Origin: Dromiciops gliroides
Taxonomy: Eukaryota > Chordata > Mammalia > Microbiotheria > Microbiotheriidae
Direction: 5' to 3'
Assembly: GCF_019393635.1 (NCBI RefSeq)
Contig: NC_057867.1
Span: 4,190,889 to 4,254,888 of the forward strand
Length of the DNA: 64,000 nt
Below, piece by piece: positions 52,467-63,345 of the stretch. The translations under genes were made by a program, and so were the position numbers. The notes under the pieces were generated by a model. That model was not told the origin of the DNA and ran no database searches. It saw only the letters and a program-made list of their open reading frames with translations. Within the stretch, counting starts at the first letter, position 1; every line of letters starts with the position of its first letter.

Positions 52467-52469
52467 CTG

Positions 52470-54179
52470 TCTCTCTTTACCTACCCTTTCTTCTTTCCTT
52501 CCACTCCCCCTTCTTTTGATTTCTTCTGAGACCCAAATTTGGGGTCTCCTTTGGTCACAGCTGGCGCTGTCTCATGTCTGCCTTGCCATGCTGTGGTAAG
52601 TTGTGAAGGCAGGCTTGGACATAACGGAGACTATCGATGACCTGCATATATGGGAACTGGCATGATGACGACTTGGCTTAGGGGAGCTCCTTGGACTCAG
52701 CCTTCCCCCTGTTACAGTTGAGTGGGTTCCCTTGGCCTGGGGGCTCCCTGGGTTGTCTTTATCTTGTTGCCTTCTGTGGCTTGGGGTTTGAGCTTTTGTG
52801 TCAGGCTTACCAGGCGCTCTGGGGGCCTTTGCTAGTCAGTGAACCAGCATTGCCTAAATTTCTCTTCTGGGCCAGGGGCCGTGCCCTGGTGCTGAGACCC
52901 AGAGGCACAGAGAGCTGCCACTCCTGCTGTCAAGGGGACGCTGTTCTCTTGGGGAAGACCATACAGAACCAAGAAGAAGAGCAAGTGTCAATGGTGCCTT
53001 GGAAGCCAGGCAGGGTGGCTGGGAGCAGTGTGCTTGTCATGCCCCCTTTTCTTGGCTGGGATGAGGTGAGTTTTGGTCACTTGGATGCTGCCTGAGCCAT
53101 CATTGAGCTTTGGATCTGCTACCCAGCCCTTGGGGAGGGGGGGGGTCTTCTCCTAGGGGCAGCCAAGCCAGGCTAATGATCTACCTCAGGCTGACTCTAG
53201 GGTGGACTGTGGACTTTTCCCCTAGGGCTCCAAAGGCTGTCCTGGGAACCCGCAATTCAGAAGTTGGCTCAGCAGATGCAGGCAGCTCGGGGTGGGTGGG
53301 GGACTCTCACTCTGTGGGCCTCCTTCTGTCCTTCCTGCTCAGCTTGGTTGATGTCCACATGACCTGTTCTGGTTGCACTTAGGCTGGCTTGAGGTGATCC
53401 CAAAGCTCACTAACCGCTCCCCCAGGAAGAGAGTTCAGAATTTTGTCAGGAACTGAAGTCGAACTCACTAACTAATACTCTATAAAATGTGGTAACAATA
53501 CTCAACGCTACCTACTTTGCAGAGGATTGGTTTACCTTAAAACTCCATTGTAATGTATGCTGTTCTCACACTGGGTGTGGTGAGCAATGGTGAAACATGG
53601 TAGTGGGCTCTTGAGCAGGTGAGTAACCTGCTAAGATGGTATTTCTGGAGGTCGCTTTGCTTGTGGCCTATAGAGGGGCTGACAGAGGGTGGGAGGCAGG
53701 GAGACCACTAAGAGGCTCTTGTAGTGGTGGAGGGGGGAGATGATCACCAAATTCTTGGACCTTGGCCAAGTTTTCCCTGAACTGAGGTGACAGTGGAGAG
53801 GAAAGGGTGCAGGGGAGAGGTGTTGTCTGGAGGAAAGGTGAGCACTTGACAGTTTCAGTGCGGGGATGAAGAAGATGGATTCTGAGAGACTCCAAGGCTC
53901 TTAATCGTGGGAGCTTAGAAGGATGCTGCTCCTCCTATTGACAGAAACAGGGTGGCTGGGCAGGGGCCCTTCTGTTGGGGACACAGTGAATGTGGGGAGA
54001 TGAGCATTTGGGGGAGCAGCCTGGGATGTCAGGCTGCTGGAACCCTGGGAGTGGCATCACCAGAGTATGGCTACATGCACGGGTGTCCACTTAAGAGGGG
54101 GAGAGGGGCCTGGGCCGGCAGGGCTCCCAAGGCAGAGTTTGGGGGCTCAATGGCTCAACCACAGGGAAGCCATGTGAGG
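52470..54179. other. Intron 1, nothing recognised
   Basis: About 1.7 kb with overlapping open frames but no recognised repeat or exon. 53705-53895 is purine-rich. Confidence 0.4.
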
Positions 54180-54520
54180 ATCACGTTTGGGCTCTCTATT
54201 ATATGTTCATTTGTAACTGTTTTATTTGGGGCCTGATTTTGAGCCTAGCACAGGATTATTAATCTTGGGACAATCATTGTTACTTTAATCAGAATTATAG
54301 ATTTTCTTGAAACATGCGATTATAAGAGGTTTGCTGCATTCTTAAGGGTGATTTCATTATATCCAGTGACATTTTTTCTACCCTGGCAGAACACATCTTA
54401 GCCATTTAAATGAAGCCAATGGAAGATGAAAATGAATATAATAGGTTCATTTACAATGAAGTTGCCTGGAAGATGTCTCTTCTGTTAAGGGATGTTCATA
54501 CAAGTACTGGGTCTTGGTAT
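54180..54520. promoter_or_regulatory. Candidate conserved intronic enhancer
   Basis: Repeat-free, AT-rich, ~340 bp. It contains ACAATCATTGTT at 54270-54281, an inverted pair of SOX-type ACAAT cores one base apart, and TTATTAATCTTGG just before it. It also carries TTTAAATGAAGCC and ATGAATATAATAGG. Function is inferred from word content and composition. Confidence 0.35.
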
Positions 54521-55029
54521 TCAATTATCCTCCCCTCCTCCAAAGCTTTCCTGACAACAGCCCCAGACTGTATCCAGAATCTTACAGAGGACCCAGAGGG
54601 CTCTAGGGAAATGGGCCAGACTCAGCCAAAACATGTCTCTGATGATGGCCTGTGCACAAACAGTAGCATGGGGAATCGATGCAGTTAGGGTCGAGGGAAG
54701 GCAGATGGGACACCCCAAGACTCGGTGCACATAGAAAGTTAAAAGACCTAGAGGAAGGAAGCCCACTCCCCCCCACACACACACCCCACGTGGAGTGAGA
54801 GGGAGAAGGTAGACAAAAATGGCGTCGGGAGGAGAAGATGTGGATGGATTGATAACTGTACCATCAAAGGAATGTGATGAATGAAGTCTTGACTTCATTG
54901 TCCCAGCTACTTCTGTGCCTAACTCTGAGCCAGGGGTGTGGTGGGGGACAGGCACTGAAATACTTGTCTGGGTCTTCCTATAAATCCCCCAAGTGTGTTC
55001 TGGGAGCCTTGAGCATAGTCTCTTGACAG

Positions 55030-55276
55030 TGGTGCTGTTGTTTTGTTGTCATTTCAGTCGTGTCCAGCCCTCCATGACCCCATTTGGGGTTTTCTTGGCA
55101 GAGATCCTAGAGTGGTTTACCATTTCCTTCTCCAGTTCATCTGACAGATGAGGAAACTGAGGCAGACAGGGTGAAGTGACTTGAGCAGGATCAGTCAGCT
55201 AGTGCCATTTGAACGTGGGTCTTCCTGACTCCAGGTCTGGTGCTCTGTCCACTGAAGCGCCACCTAGCTGCCCCTC
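55030..55276 (-). mobile_element. RTE/BovB-tailed SINE (MAR1-like), antisense
   Basis: 'catttcagtcgtgtccagcc', 'tgaccccatttggggttttc', 'cctagagtggtttaccattt', then a CORE body and the inverted head '...cgccacctagctgccc'. Confidence 0.85.
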
Positions 55277-55439
55277 ATGACAGTGCTGCTTATAAATATG
55301 TGTGCCTTTGCTGTCTTTGATCTCCTTGGACTCTCTGCCGAGTAGTGCTCGCACTTGCCTCTACTCGACCTCCCAAGAGTCCTGTGCCATTGTTGCCCTG
55401 GCTTCTGCCTCCAGGCACGGAATTCTTCCTTTTCTCTGC

Positions 55440-55505
55440 ACCTAAGTGTAGCACATAGACTGCATACACCGAGTGCTTCATAAATGCTCACTGACTGCTT
55501 GAGTG
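55440..55505 (+). repeat. L2 LINE 3' end fragment
   Basis: 'taagtgtagcacatagactg' and 'gtgcttcataaatgctcact' give a short sense L2 end. Confidence 0.55.
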
Positions 55506-55589
55506 GCATGGTAGGCCAAGGCCAAGAACACTGCAAGAATTTAGAGTACCTGAGTTCAGATCCTGGTTCTGTCACTTTCCAGCTGTGGG

Positions 55590-56274
55590 AGCCTGGCTCT
55601 CCTGGGAAGAGGGGATCTCATTGAGCTGACCTTCTAGTCAGCGTCCCCCATGGCCAGGCGGGGCAGGGCGGGGCTGGCAGCCTCTTCTCCTTGGGGGCTC
55701 TCTTCTTGTACTGCTGAGGGCCCTTCATAGTTCCCACTTCCTCATTCTCCGTCACCCTGCCCTCCTTCCCTTCCTTCCTGCAACACTGGGTTCTTGAAAC
55801 TCTTCTCTCCAAGGTCAGCAGGGAGCGGCTGATGGCCAAGGCCAATGGCCTTCTCCCCCCTCCTCTCTTCCTCTCCCCCTTTCTCTCTCTCAATTTCCAT
55901 TTTCAATGTTTATTTTATTTTATATTTTATTTTATGTTTTTTCCCTCTCCCTCCTTACAGCCCCAGTGGCCTGTGCTCACTTGGGATTCTACTTGCCCTC
56001 TCTGGCCTTTGCTGACAGCTCTTCTCTTCCCTTGCTCCCTGCTGACCTCATAGAGCTGGGTGAGGGCTTCTTAAGCTGGGGTCTGTGGAGACATTTCATG
56101 GGGTTCATGAATTTGGAGAAACAATCCCATCTTTATTTTGGCCAAGCACCTGACCGCCTTTGTGGTCCCATGTATCCACTTTTATGCTTTTAAGCATGTT
56201 CTGGGAAGGGCTCCATAGACCTTACCAAGGCCCCGAGAGGTGCAGGTCACAACCACGCTTGTGGGCTCAGGAGT
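55590..56274. other. Intron 1, low-complexity patch and unique sequence
   Basis: 55848-55940 is C/T-rich then T/A-rich ('ttattttattttatattttatt'). No gene. Confidence 0.4.
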
Positions 56275-56450
56275 CCAGAGAGGTCATTGAGTACAACTCC
56301 TTGTTTTAGAGATAAGAAAACTGAGGCCAGAGTGGGGAGAAGACATGCCCTGGGTCACCTAGCCAGTGAGTACAGGAGATGAGATCTCACCTCAGCCTCA
56401 AGTCCTTGCTGCCACATCTCTTGGCCTCCATATTGCTGACGTTGGCTGTC
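56275..56450 (-). repeat. MIR-type element, antisense
   Basis: 'ttgttttagagataagaaaa', 'ctgaggccagagtggggaga', 'ccctgggtcacctagccagt' in inverse order. Confidence 0.7.
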
Positions 56451-56569
56451 CAGAATTCTGGGAGGTGGGCTCCAGCATCCTGGCCTGTGGGGCCCTCCCC
56501 ACCCCCAGGCTCTTGGGAGAAGGGCCTTTTCTGCTGTGCCTCTTTCTCCGTCTCCCTGCCATGTGTTTG

Positions 56570-57075
56570 TGGTTAGCTGCTTGTATTTAGTAAACGATTG
56601 CAGTGCAGAATTGGCCAAGGCCCGGAGCGCATTTGCTGAGAATGTCCGTCAGATACGTGTTGTTCCAGATGGCTTGGAGGCCAGGTTGCCGAGGCCCTCA
56701 CTAATGGGTGCCTCTTTGGAGCCAGAACCGTTGCAAGAATCCAGCTGCCTTGCTCCCACTTGCAAACACCCCCTAGCACCGCCTCGGCCTTGCCTGCAAA
56801 AGTGTGCTTGGTGATTGGCCAGGATTTCTCAGAAAGTACAAACTATTGGCAAGAAGCAGACCCCAGAGCAGCAGCGCGAGGCTTGCCCTCTGAATGATTG
56901 CACTTCCTTTCCCTGGAGTCGCGGCGCTTCCCCGTGATGCCTCGGTCACAAGCCCAAATGAAGGCGCCTTTCATGGGGCCCCCTCTTCTTCCCTCCCATA
57001 TTTCATCAGACCTATTGTTAAAGGAGGCATGGACTGTTTGTGATTATTCTGAAGCCATATGGGAGCCATACGTCT
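56570..57075. promoter_or_regulatory. Candidate non-coding functional element
   Basis: About 500 bp free of recognised repeats. It carries CpGs (GTCGCGGCGC at ~56918, AGCAGCGCGAGG at ~56872) well above the intron background and a CCAAT-type GATTGGCC at 56813-56820. Could be an intronic enhancer, an alternative promoter or simply unique sequence. Confidence 0.25.
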
Positions 57076-57124
57076 TTCTGTTCTTCCATTTTCTTAAGCA
57101 CAGCAACAGAACCCGGTGGGAAGA

Positions 57125-57295
57125 GGCAGGGGTTGGAATCTGAAGACCTGGGTTTGAATCTTAGCTCTGCCACTTCCTGTGTGACCCTGGCCACACCACT
57201 TCCTTTTCTGGGCCTCTGTTTCCTCATTAAATTAAGGGGCTGGACAAGATGACCAGAGGAGGCCCCTTCTGACTCTAAATCTATGGATCGTATAT
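57125..57295 (+). repeat. THER1/MIR, near complete
   Basis: 'gaagacctgggtttgaatct', 'cctgtgtgaccctggccaca', 'tgtttcctcattaaattaag', 'ggccccttctgactctaaat' in sense, with a clear THER1-type 3' end. Confidence 0.8.
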
Positions 57296-57384
57296 TATCA
57301 GAACTTCCCAAACATTTGCAATGTGGCAGTATTGCCTGGTGTTGCCCTCAGTTGGGCACATGAGATCAATCACAGGAACCCAGC

Positions 57385-57530
57385 ATGAACATTCGGGCTG
57401 GAAAAGCTCACAGGCCAGCTAGGCCAGCCCCCTCACTTACAGGGGAGGAAACCGAGACTCAGCTTAGCCAAGGTCCCCAAGGTCCAGCATTGATCCCTAG
57501 GGCCTCATATTCCAAACCCAGGGTCCTTCC
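57385..57530 (-). repeat. MIR-type element, antisense
   Basis: 'ccccctcacttacaggggag', 'gaaaccgagactcagcttag', 'ccaaggtccagcattgatcc' in inverse order. Confidence 0.6.
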
Positions 57531-57814
57531 TGAAACATGATGCTGTAAAACTTTGGGCATCTGCAGTCTGGTCTGGTCTGCTTAGGATGCTACCAGAACC
57601 TGCACTCACATTACCAACATCCTTTGTATTATTGCTCAAAGAGTTTTAGGATTTGGGGGAGCCTGGAAAAGTTACCTAGTGCTTTCCTTGGCCTCCAGAC
57701 TGGATGATGGGAGGTCCGACTATGGTAGTTCATGGGAATGCTTTTTTTGTGTAGTTCTCTATCAACCCCGATTGCTATGGGCTCTTCCTCCCTGGAGTTC
57801 TTCAAGAAAAGTAT

Positions 57815-57960
57815 GTGGTAGATCAATCAATCAATCAAACAATAAACATTTATTAAGTCCCTACTATGTGCCAGGCATTGTGCTAAGTGCTGGAGATATA
57901 GAAAGAAGCGAAGGACTGTCCTTGCCTTCAGGGAGTGTTTAGCTGAAGGTTAGGTGGCCT
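57815..57960 (-). repeat. L2 LINE 3' end, antisense
   Basis: (ATCA)n terminal repeat 'caatcaatcaatcaa' then 'ttattaagtccctactatgt', 'gccaggcattgtgctaagtg'. Confidence 0.75.
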
Positions 57961-58254
57961 CTGAGGTGCCTCCCCCTCTCCTCCACCAAATCCTTCCTGA
58001 ACTTTAAAGCCCATCTCAGAAGCCACCTCCTTGGCATGTGGGGATTGGTTGACACTGATTGGAATATGGGATAAAAGCAGCCACTGGACCCTGAAAGACT
58101 GTCCCGGCCATCAATGGCCACCTGATTTCTGTGTCTTGAGGCACATACGTCCTTCATTATTCCAGCCTTCCTGTTCTTAAAGGCTCTAAGGACTAGAGAA
58201 GCACCGAGGTCCTCTTCAGGTCGGCTGTTCTGTGTTTCCATGAAGCTGTCATGT

Positions 58255-58530
58255 ACACTGACTCAGGAGTCAAAGAAGTGGACTCAAGTCTTGCCTCTCA
58301 GTCTTACTACTTGTGTGACTGTAGGCAAGTCACCTAATCATTCAGAGCCTTGGCGTCCTCCTCTGTAAAGTGAAGGCCTCCAAGGGCCTGTGGGCTTGGA
58401 TTCTAGGATATTATTTTGCCACACACTTAGTAGTTATGTGGCCCTCTCTTAAGGCCAAGTGAAACCTCAGTTTCCTCTGCTGTAAAATGGAGAAAATAAT
58501 AGGGTTGTTGTAAAGATCAAATGAGACGGT
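58255..58530 (+). repeat. Two consecutive MIR/THER1 fragments
   Basis: First: 'ctactacttgtgtgactgta' ... 'ggcgtcctcctctgtaaagt' (to ~58420). Second: 'gtagttatgtggccctctct' ... 'agtttcctctgctgtaaaat' (to ~58530). Both sense. Confidence 0.65.
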
Positions 58531-59180
58531 TTACTAGGTGCCAGGCACTGTGCTAAGTGTGGGGGATACAAAAAGAGGCAAAAGATGGTCCTTGCTCTCA
58601 AGGAGCTCACAATCGAATGGGTGAGACAACATGCAAACAAATATATACAAAACGAGCCATATACAGGGAAAATTGGAAATAATTACCAGAGGGAAAGCCC
58701 TGGAAAGAAGAGGGGTTGGGGAAGGCTTCCAGTAGAAGGGAGGATTTGAGTTGGGACTTAAAAGAAGCCAGGGAAGGTAGCAGGCTGAGTGGAGGAGGGA
58801 GAGCATTCCCGGCCTGGGGAATGGCCAGAGAGAATGCCATAGCCCAGAGATGGAGGGATTTCTTTGTGGAACAGTCAGGAGGTTGGGGTCACTGGATCCA
58901 AGCACATGTGTCGGGATTGAGCTGTAAGACTGGAAAGGGAGGACGGGGCAGATTATGAAGGGCTTTGCATACCAAACAGAGCATGTTGTATTCAATCCTG
59001 GAGGTGATAGGGAGCCACTGGAGGCTATTGAGTAGGATGGTGACATGGTCAGAGTTACACTTTAGGAAAATCATTTTGGAGGCTGAATGGAGGATGGACT
59101 GGACTGGGCAGAGGCCTGAGGCAGGCTACTTCCATAGTCTAGAAGTGAGGAGATGAGGGCCTGTGGCACTGTCAGAGGAA
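58531..59180 (-). mobile_element. L2 LINE, RT C-terminus plus 3' end, antisense
   Basis: The left end is the inverted L2 terminus ('ctaggtgccaggcactgtgc'). On the minus strand LQWLPITSRIEYNM then LVCKALHNLPRPP matches the conserved L2/CR1 RT ending 'LHWLPI..RI.FK.LLLV.KALHGLAPP'. The right end fades near 'gaagtgaggagatgagggcc'. Comparable to the copies at 25-28.7 kb. Confidence 0.85.
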
Positions 59181-59728
59181 AGAAGGGGCCATGTCTGAGA
59201 ACTGCTGCAGAGGTAAAATTGGCAGGCCTTGGCACCGGATTGTAGTAATAGTTATTCTTATTTTTGTTATTATCTGGGTGGATTGCCTTGGCTTCTGGGA
59301 GTGGGAGAGAGTCATGGTGTTGGATACTTTCCATCTCCCTTGCCTCACTCTCTTGGTCCAAAAAGCATTCATTCATTCATTTGTTGATTCACTTACTCAA
59401 CAGACATCCCGGAATCTTGAGTCTGAACTGGAAGGGCTTTGGATGACTAGCATCTGAATACGAATCCCTTCCTCCAGACCTGCAGAGCTCCAAGGAGAGG
59501 GAAGCCATCACCTTTCCGAGCAGTTCTTCCCACTTTGGGACACCTCTCGTTGGCAGGAAGCCTTTCCTACAGGTCCAAATGGGCACCTTCTCTCCATTGC
59601 TGATCCCAGTGTTGGCTGCTTGGAGTTGGAGATGACTCACATCTCTCCCAGCCTTTGGTTCTTTAGACTAAACATTAACAGTTCCTTTGACCAGTCCATG
59701 GTATAGCCTTTCTATTCTCTCTCTCTTT
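59181..59728. other. Intron 1, nothing recognised
   Basis: AT-rich patch at ~59245-59275 and (ATTC)3 at ~59368. No element assigned. Confidence 0.4.
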
Positions 59729-59744
59729 AAAACCTTCTAGCCTA

Positions 59745-59930
59745 GGGGCAGCTAGGTGGCGCTGCAGTGGATAAAGCACCGGCCCTGGAGTCAGGAGGAC
59801 CTGAGTTCAAATTTGGCCTCAGACACTTGACACTTACTAGCTGTGTGACCCTGGAGAAGTCACTTAACTCCCATGGCCCTGCAAAAAAACCCCAACCAAC
59901 CAAACCAAACAAACCAAACAAAAACCTTCT
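59745..59930 (+). mobile_element. tRNA-derived SINE with perfect 16-bp TSD and (CCAAA)n tail
   Basis: AAAACCTTCTAGCCTA at 59729-59744 and 59931-59946, with the 5' site reading TT/AAAACC. The A-tail has mutated into a CCAAC/CCAAA tract. The head carries a CT insertion ('ggtggcgctgcagtgg'). Confidence 0.96.
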
Positions 59931-59946
59931 AGCCTAACCACCTGAT

Positions 59947-61824
59947 TTTATAGAAGAAATGGAGGCCCAGATTCAAGTGTTAAACTGTTTGGAATTAATT
60001 TTTCTCACATTGGGCTTTTTTACTAATAAACTGTCCACAGACATACTCTGACGGTGGAGGCAGCGTCTCCTCCATAGTTGGGGTTAAAGGCAAAGAAGGT
60101 GGACCTCTGTGCTAGGGAGGCGATGCTGGGCTTGGCTCCAGGATCTGACCCCCAGGTCTGGTGCTTTTCTGGCCTGTGTACCTGGAGGTCAGTTTTCTTC
60201 TGTTTTCTCACCAGTAAAATTTGTGGAAGTGGTGGTGGTGGTGGTGGGGGAACTAAGTAACATCCGTGAGTCCCTTTCATAGCTGATACCAACTCCGTCT
60301 TTAGAAAACAAGCTTTGCTTCCCAGTTCAGTCAGCTGTCTCCTTCCTCCCCCCACCCCCACCCGTCTGGTATGGCAACCTTCAGAATGATCACCTCCCTG
60401 GTGAAGAAGCGAATCTCTGGCTCTTTGTCCTCCCACGTAGCCATCTCATCAGGCACTAACTCTGCTGTTTGCCCATCCCAGCTCCAGGGCTTGTTGCCGA
60501 CTTTTCCTCAGTTAGTAAACCAGCCTTCCCATTCCTTTGGGTGACCGAGCCTTCTCATCTGGAAGCCACTCTGGAATTAAGTGTCCACATTTCTCAGCCC
60601 TTGGTTCTCGGCATGGGCTCAGCTCCAGCGTTCTGCATACTTCCTTCCCTAAGCCACAGAAGGAGGCTCCCTTGCCCACATGCTTAGGGCAGGTGCCAGA
60701 GGCCCTGCTGGCCACAGTTTCCCCAGCAGATGCTGTTCCCCAGTCCTCTGGTATCCCTGGCTTCTTGGCCCCTTTTTTGAGTTGTCGGTGGCTTTCCTTC
60801 ATTGGTTGAAGCTATGGTGATGTCTGAGTTACCTTGGGGCATAGTGGGAGAGCCACCCGGGGACCGCATTGCCCAGGAGAGAGAGGTCAGTGTAGGTGCA
60901 CTGCGTGATGCCCTCCATTGATCCCAATGTGTAATGAAGGAACAGTGATTGAAACCCAAGCTAGGCCGGGAGAAGATGACTTGACGAGCTGACCCTTCCC
61001 CCTGCTCCCAAGCCACACCATCCCAAGGTCCTGAAATGAATCTCAACTGATGCATTGGGTAGAGGCATGGAAAAGAATCTCAGAGGGTGTAGGAGACCTG
61101 GATGGGTTGGGCTCAGCACTTATGTCCAGGAGAACATGTTTAGAGCAATCTGATTGCCACCAGAGTGGCTGGCTGGCTAAGCTGAGGCCCAGCCAAGTGA
61201 TGCCACCAGTCAGGATCCTCTAGCCCTGCTGGCCGCATCTCAGGCTCCCAGTGTGGCTTTCCATTTGGTTCTAGCTTTCATTCTGGCTTCTTGTGGTGGC
61301 CTCAGCCTTTCGTGGTCATTTATGTCCTCAGTGAGGTTTTGGATCCCATCTGTCATGTGCCTGCCATTGGTCGTATGCCCTCCCTGAGTACTGCTTTAGG
61401 AATCCTTTGAGGGTAGCCCTGGGAGGACTGGACTTTGGGAGCAGCAAGCCCTTGGGAATGATTACGATCACCGTGTACCTCTCTGGACTAGACAGGGGCC
61501 GAAGTTATGTCTGCAGCTGTGTCTGTCTGGGGTCCTCACTACTTGGGAGCCCCAACTGCCCCTGTACAGGTTGCAGCCCCGGGTTCCCAATCCTTCTTAG
61601 CTTGTGTGACTTAAGAGAATTAGAGATGCTGCGGCGTGCAGGCCTGCTGTCAAGCTGGAAGATTGATTCCGAGCCCTGCCAGAGGCGCAGGAAGGTGTGG
61701 CCAGGAGTGGGAAGGGAGCTGATCACACTGCTGAACAATCAATCTCTTGGGCCCAGAGGATTTGGCCTGGACTGAGCTGCAGAACTCCTCTGGTCACCTG
61801 ACCGTGGATGGGGTGCAGGGGAGG
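59947..61824. other. Intron 1, repeat-poor sequence
   Basis: Holds a (GGT)n patch at 60230-60247 and a CCCCCACCCCCACCC patch near 60350. No exon was recognised despite several open frames. Confidence 0.4.
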
Positions 61825-62005
61825 GAGTGCTGGCCTTGGGAGCAGGGAGGGCTGACTTGGATCCTGCCTCAGACCCTCAACTGTGTGACCCCAGACAAGC
61901 CCCTTCATCCCTCCTAGCCTCAGTTTCTTCCTCTGTCAAATGGGGATAATAATAAAATCCTAGCACTTGCCTGGCAGGGTTGAGTATGTGAGGATCAAAG
62001 GAGAT
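61825..62005 (+). repeat. MIR/THER1, near complete
   Basis: 'gccttgggagcagggagggc', 'ctcaactgtgtgaccccaga', 'agtttcttcctctgtcaaat', 'gttgagtatgtgaggatcaa' in sense. Confidence 0.75.
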
Positions 62006-62179
62006 AAGATACATAAAAGGGCTCTTTCTTGCTTCAGGGGCCCTGCCTCAGATGTGGGATGCACTTTTCCCAGGCCTCATTTCTCTTATTCTCTTATGCA
62101 CATATATGTGAATGTGCCTCCTGGCCTGGGACCTGGCCTTGTCTTTGGGAGTCCTGTCTCTGCTGCCTCCGTGGTGTCT

Positions 62180-62340
62180 TAGGCTTGGGGTAAAGCACCT
62201 CGGTTCAGATCCCAGCTTTGCTACTGATTACAGCTGTGACTTTCCCTGTCTGAGCTGCCTCGGTTTCTTTTTCTGTAATATAAGGTTTTGGAGCAGATAA
62301 TCTCACAGGGCCCTTCCAGCTCTAGGCTGATGATCCTTTT
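62180..62340 (+). repeat. THER1/MIR element
   Basis: 'cggttcagatcccagctttg', 'cgaggtttctttttctgtaa'-like tail and 'gggcccttccagctctaggc' 3' end in sense. Confidence 0.7.
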
Positions 62341-62984
62341 ATGAAACCCTGTGGGTTATGCGGCTCTCTACTCTCTAAGCCCCTGTTTTCTTCCCTTTCA
62401 GGTCCCTTCTGGCCTTGACACCCCATGCTCCTCTGCATCAGTGTCTTCTTTTGCTTGGTCTTCTTCTTCCCTCCTAAAGCATCTTTTAAGTGAATTGGAG
62501 CAATCACAGGCCTAGGGCTGGGAGATGACTGAGGAGTGATGGGCAGGGAGGCTAATGAGTGCATAGATTAGCCTTTTCAGAAAGCTGGGGGGGGGGATGG
62601 AGACGGGAGAGAATGGTTCAGTCTGGTTTGGTTTGGTCTGGTTTGGTCTGGTTTGGTTTAGTCTGGTTTTCTTGAAAGGCTAGGGGGAGCCCTGAGCATG
62701 TATGTAGCCAGAGAGGGGTGGAGCCCATGGAGATATGGAGATGAGGAAGAGATAGCTGGAAGACAGGAGAGACATGATAATTGATGCAAGGGCGAGTGGG
62801 GAGGAGGGATGGAGGCAGGCTGGAGGGAACAGGATCCAGGGCTCAGGTGGAAAGGCCAGCCCTGGCAGGGCCAAGGGACCCTTGGGCTAGAAGGCAGACG
62901 GAGAAAGGCTCCGGAGAGGTTTGTGGGGGGAGGTACTCAGATCAGGTGACCTCCAGCTTCTCAGTCTAGTAGAGGCCAAGGCCA
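62341..62984. other. Intron 1, nothing recognised apart from a decamer repeat
   Basis: Contains the GTCTGGTTTG tract listed separately. Flanking purine-rich sequence is unassigned. Confidence 0.4.
62621..62669. repeat. Decamer tandem repeat, GTCTGGTTTG type
   Basis: Five or so units of GTCTGGTTTG with one unit partly duplicated (GGTTTGGTTT). Confidence 0.85.
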
Positions 62985-63085
62985 TTTATTAAGTTCCTTC
63001 TGTGTGCAATATGCTTCACGAATAACGCCTCCCTGAGCCTCACACCGGCCCTGCGAGGTAGGTGCTGTCATTACCCTTGTTTAAT
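62985..63085 (-). repeat. MIR fragment, antisense
   Basis: 'catttattaagttccttctg', 'gagcctcacaccggccctgc', 'gaggtaggtgctgtcattac', the same left-hand series as 43685-43800. Confidence 0.6.
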
Positions 63086-63164
63086 ATACAGGGGCCTGCA
63101 GAGAAGGGAGAATGGGAAGTGAACAAGAGCGCCGCAGCTGACGGGATGCTCTGGCTGGAGGGGC

Positions 63165-63345
63165 TGGACTTGGTAGGCAGAGAGATCCACCTTCAAATCC
63201 TGCCCAGCTGTGTGAACTGGGGCAAGGCATTGGCCTGCCTCACTTTCCTCCTCTTTCAAATAGGGATAAAATAATGCCTACCTCACAGGGTGGCTGGCAG
63301 GATGGAGTGAGATAACACTCGTGAAGGGTTTCGCTATGTAAATGT
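63165..63345 (+). repeat. MIR/THER1, near complete
   Basis: 'gagatccaccttcaaatcct', 'cactttcctcctctttcaaa', 'cctcacagggtggctggcag', 'aagggtttcgctatgtaaat' in sense. Confidence 0.75.

Noticed and set aside
5039..59930. tRNA-like Pol III heads in each SINE considered as tRNA genes
   Set aside because: They show only the SINE head and do not fold into a full tRNA with an anticodon arm and acceptor end that I can see. They repeat with the SINE body.
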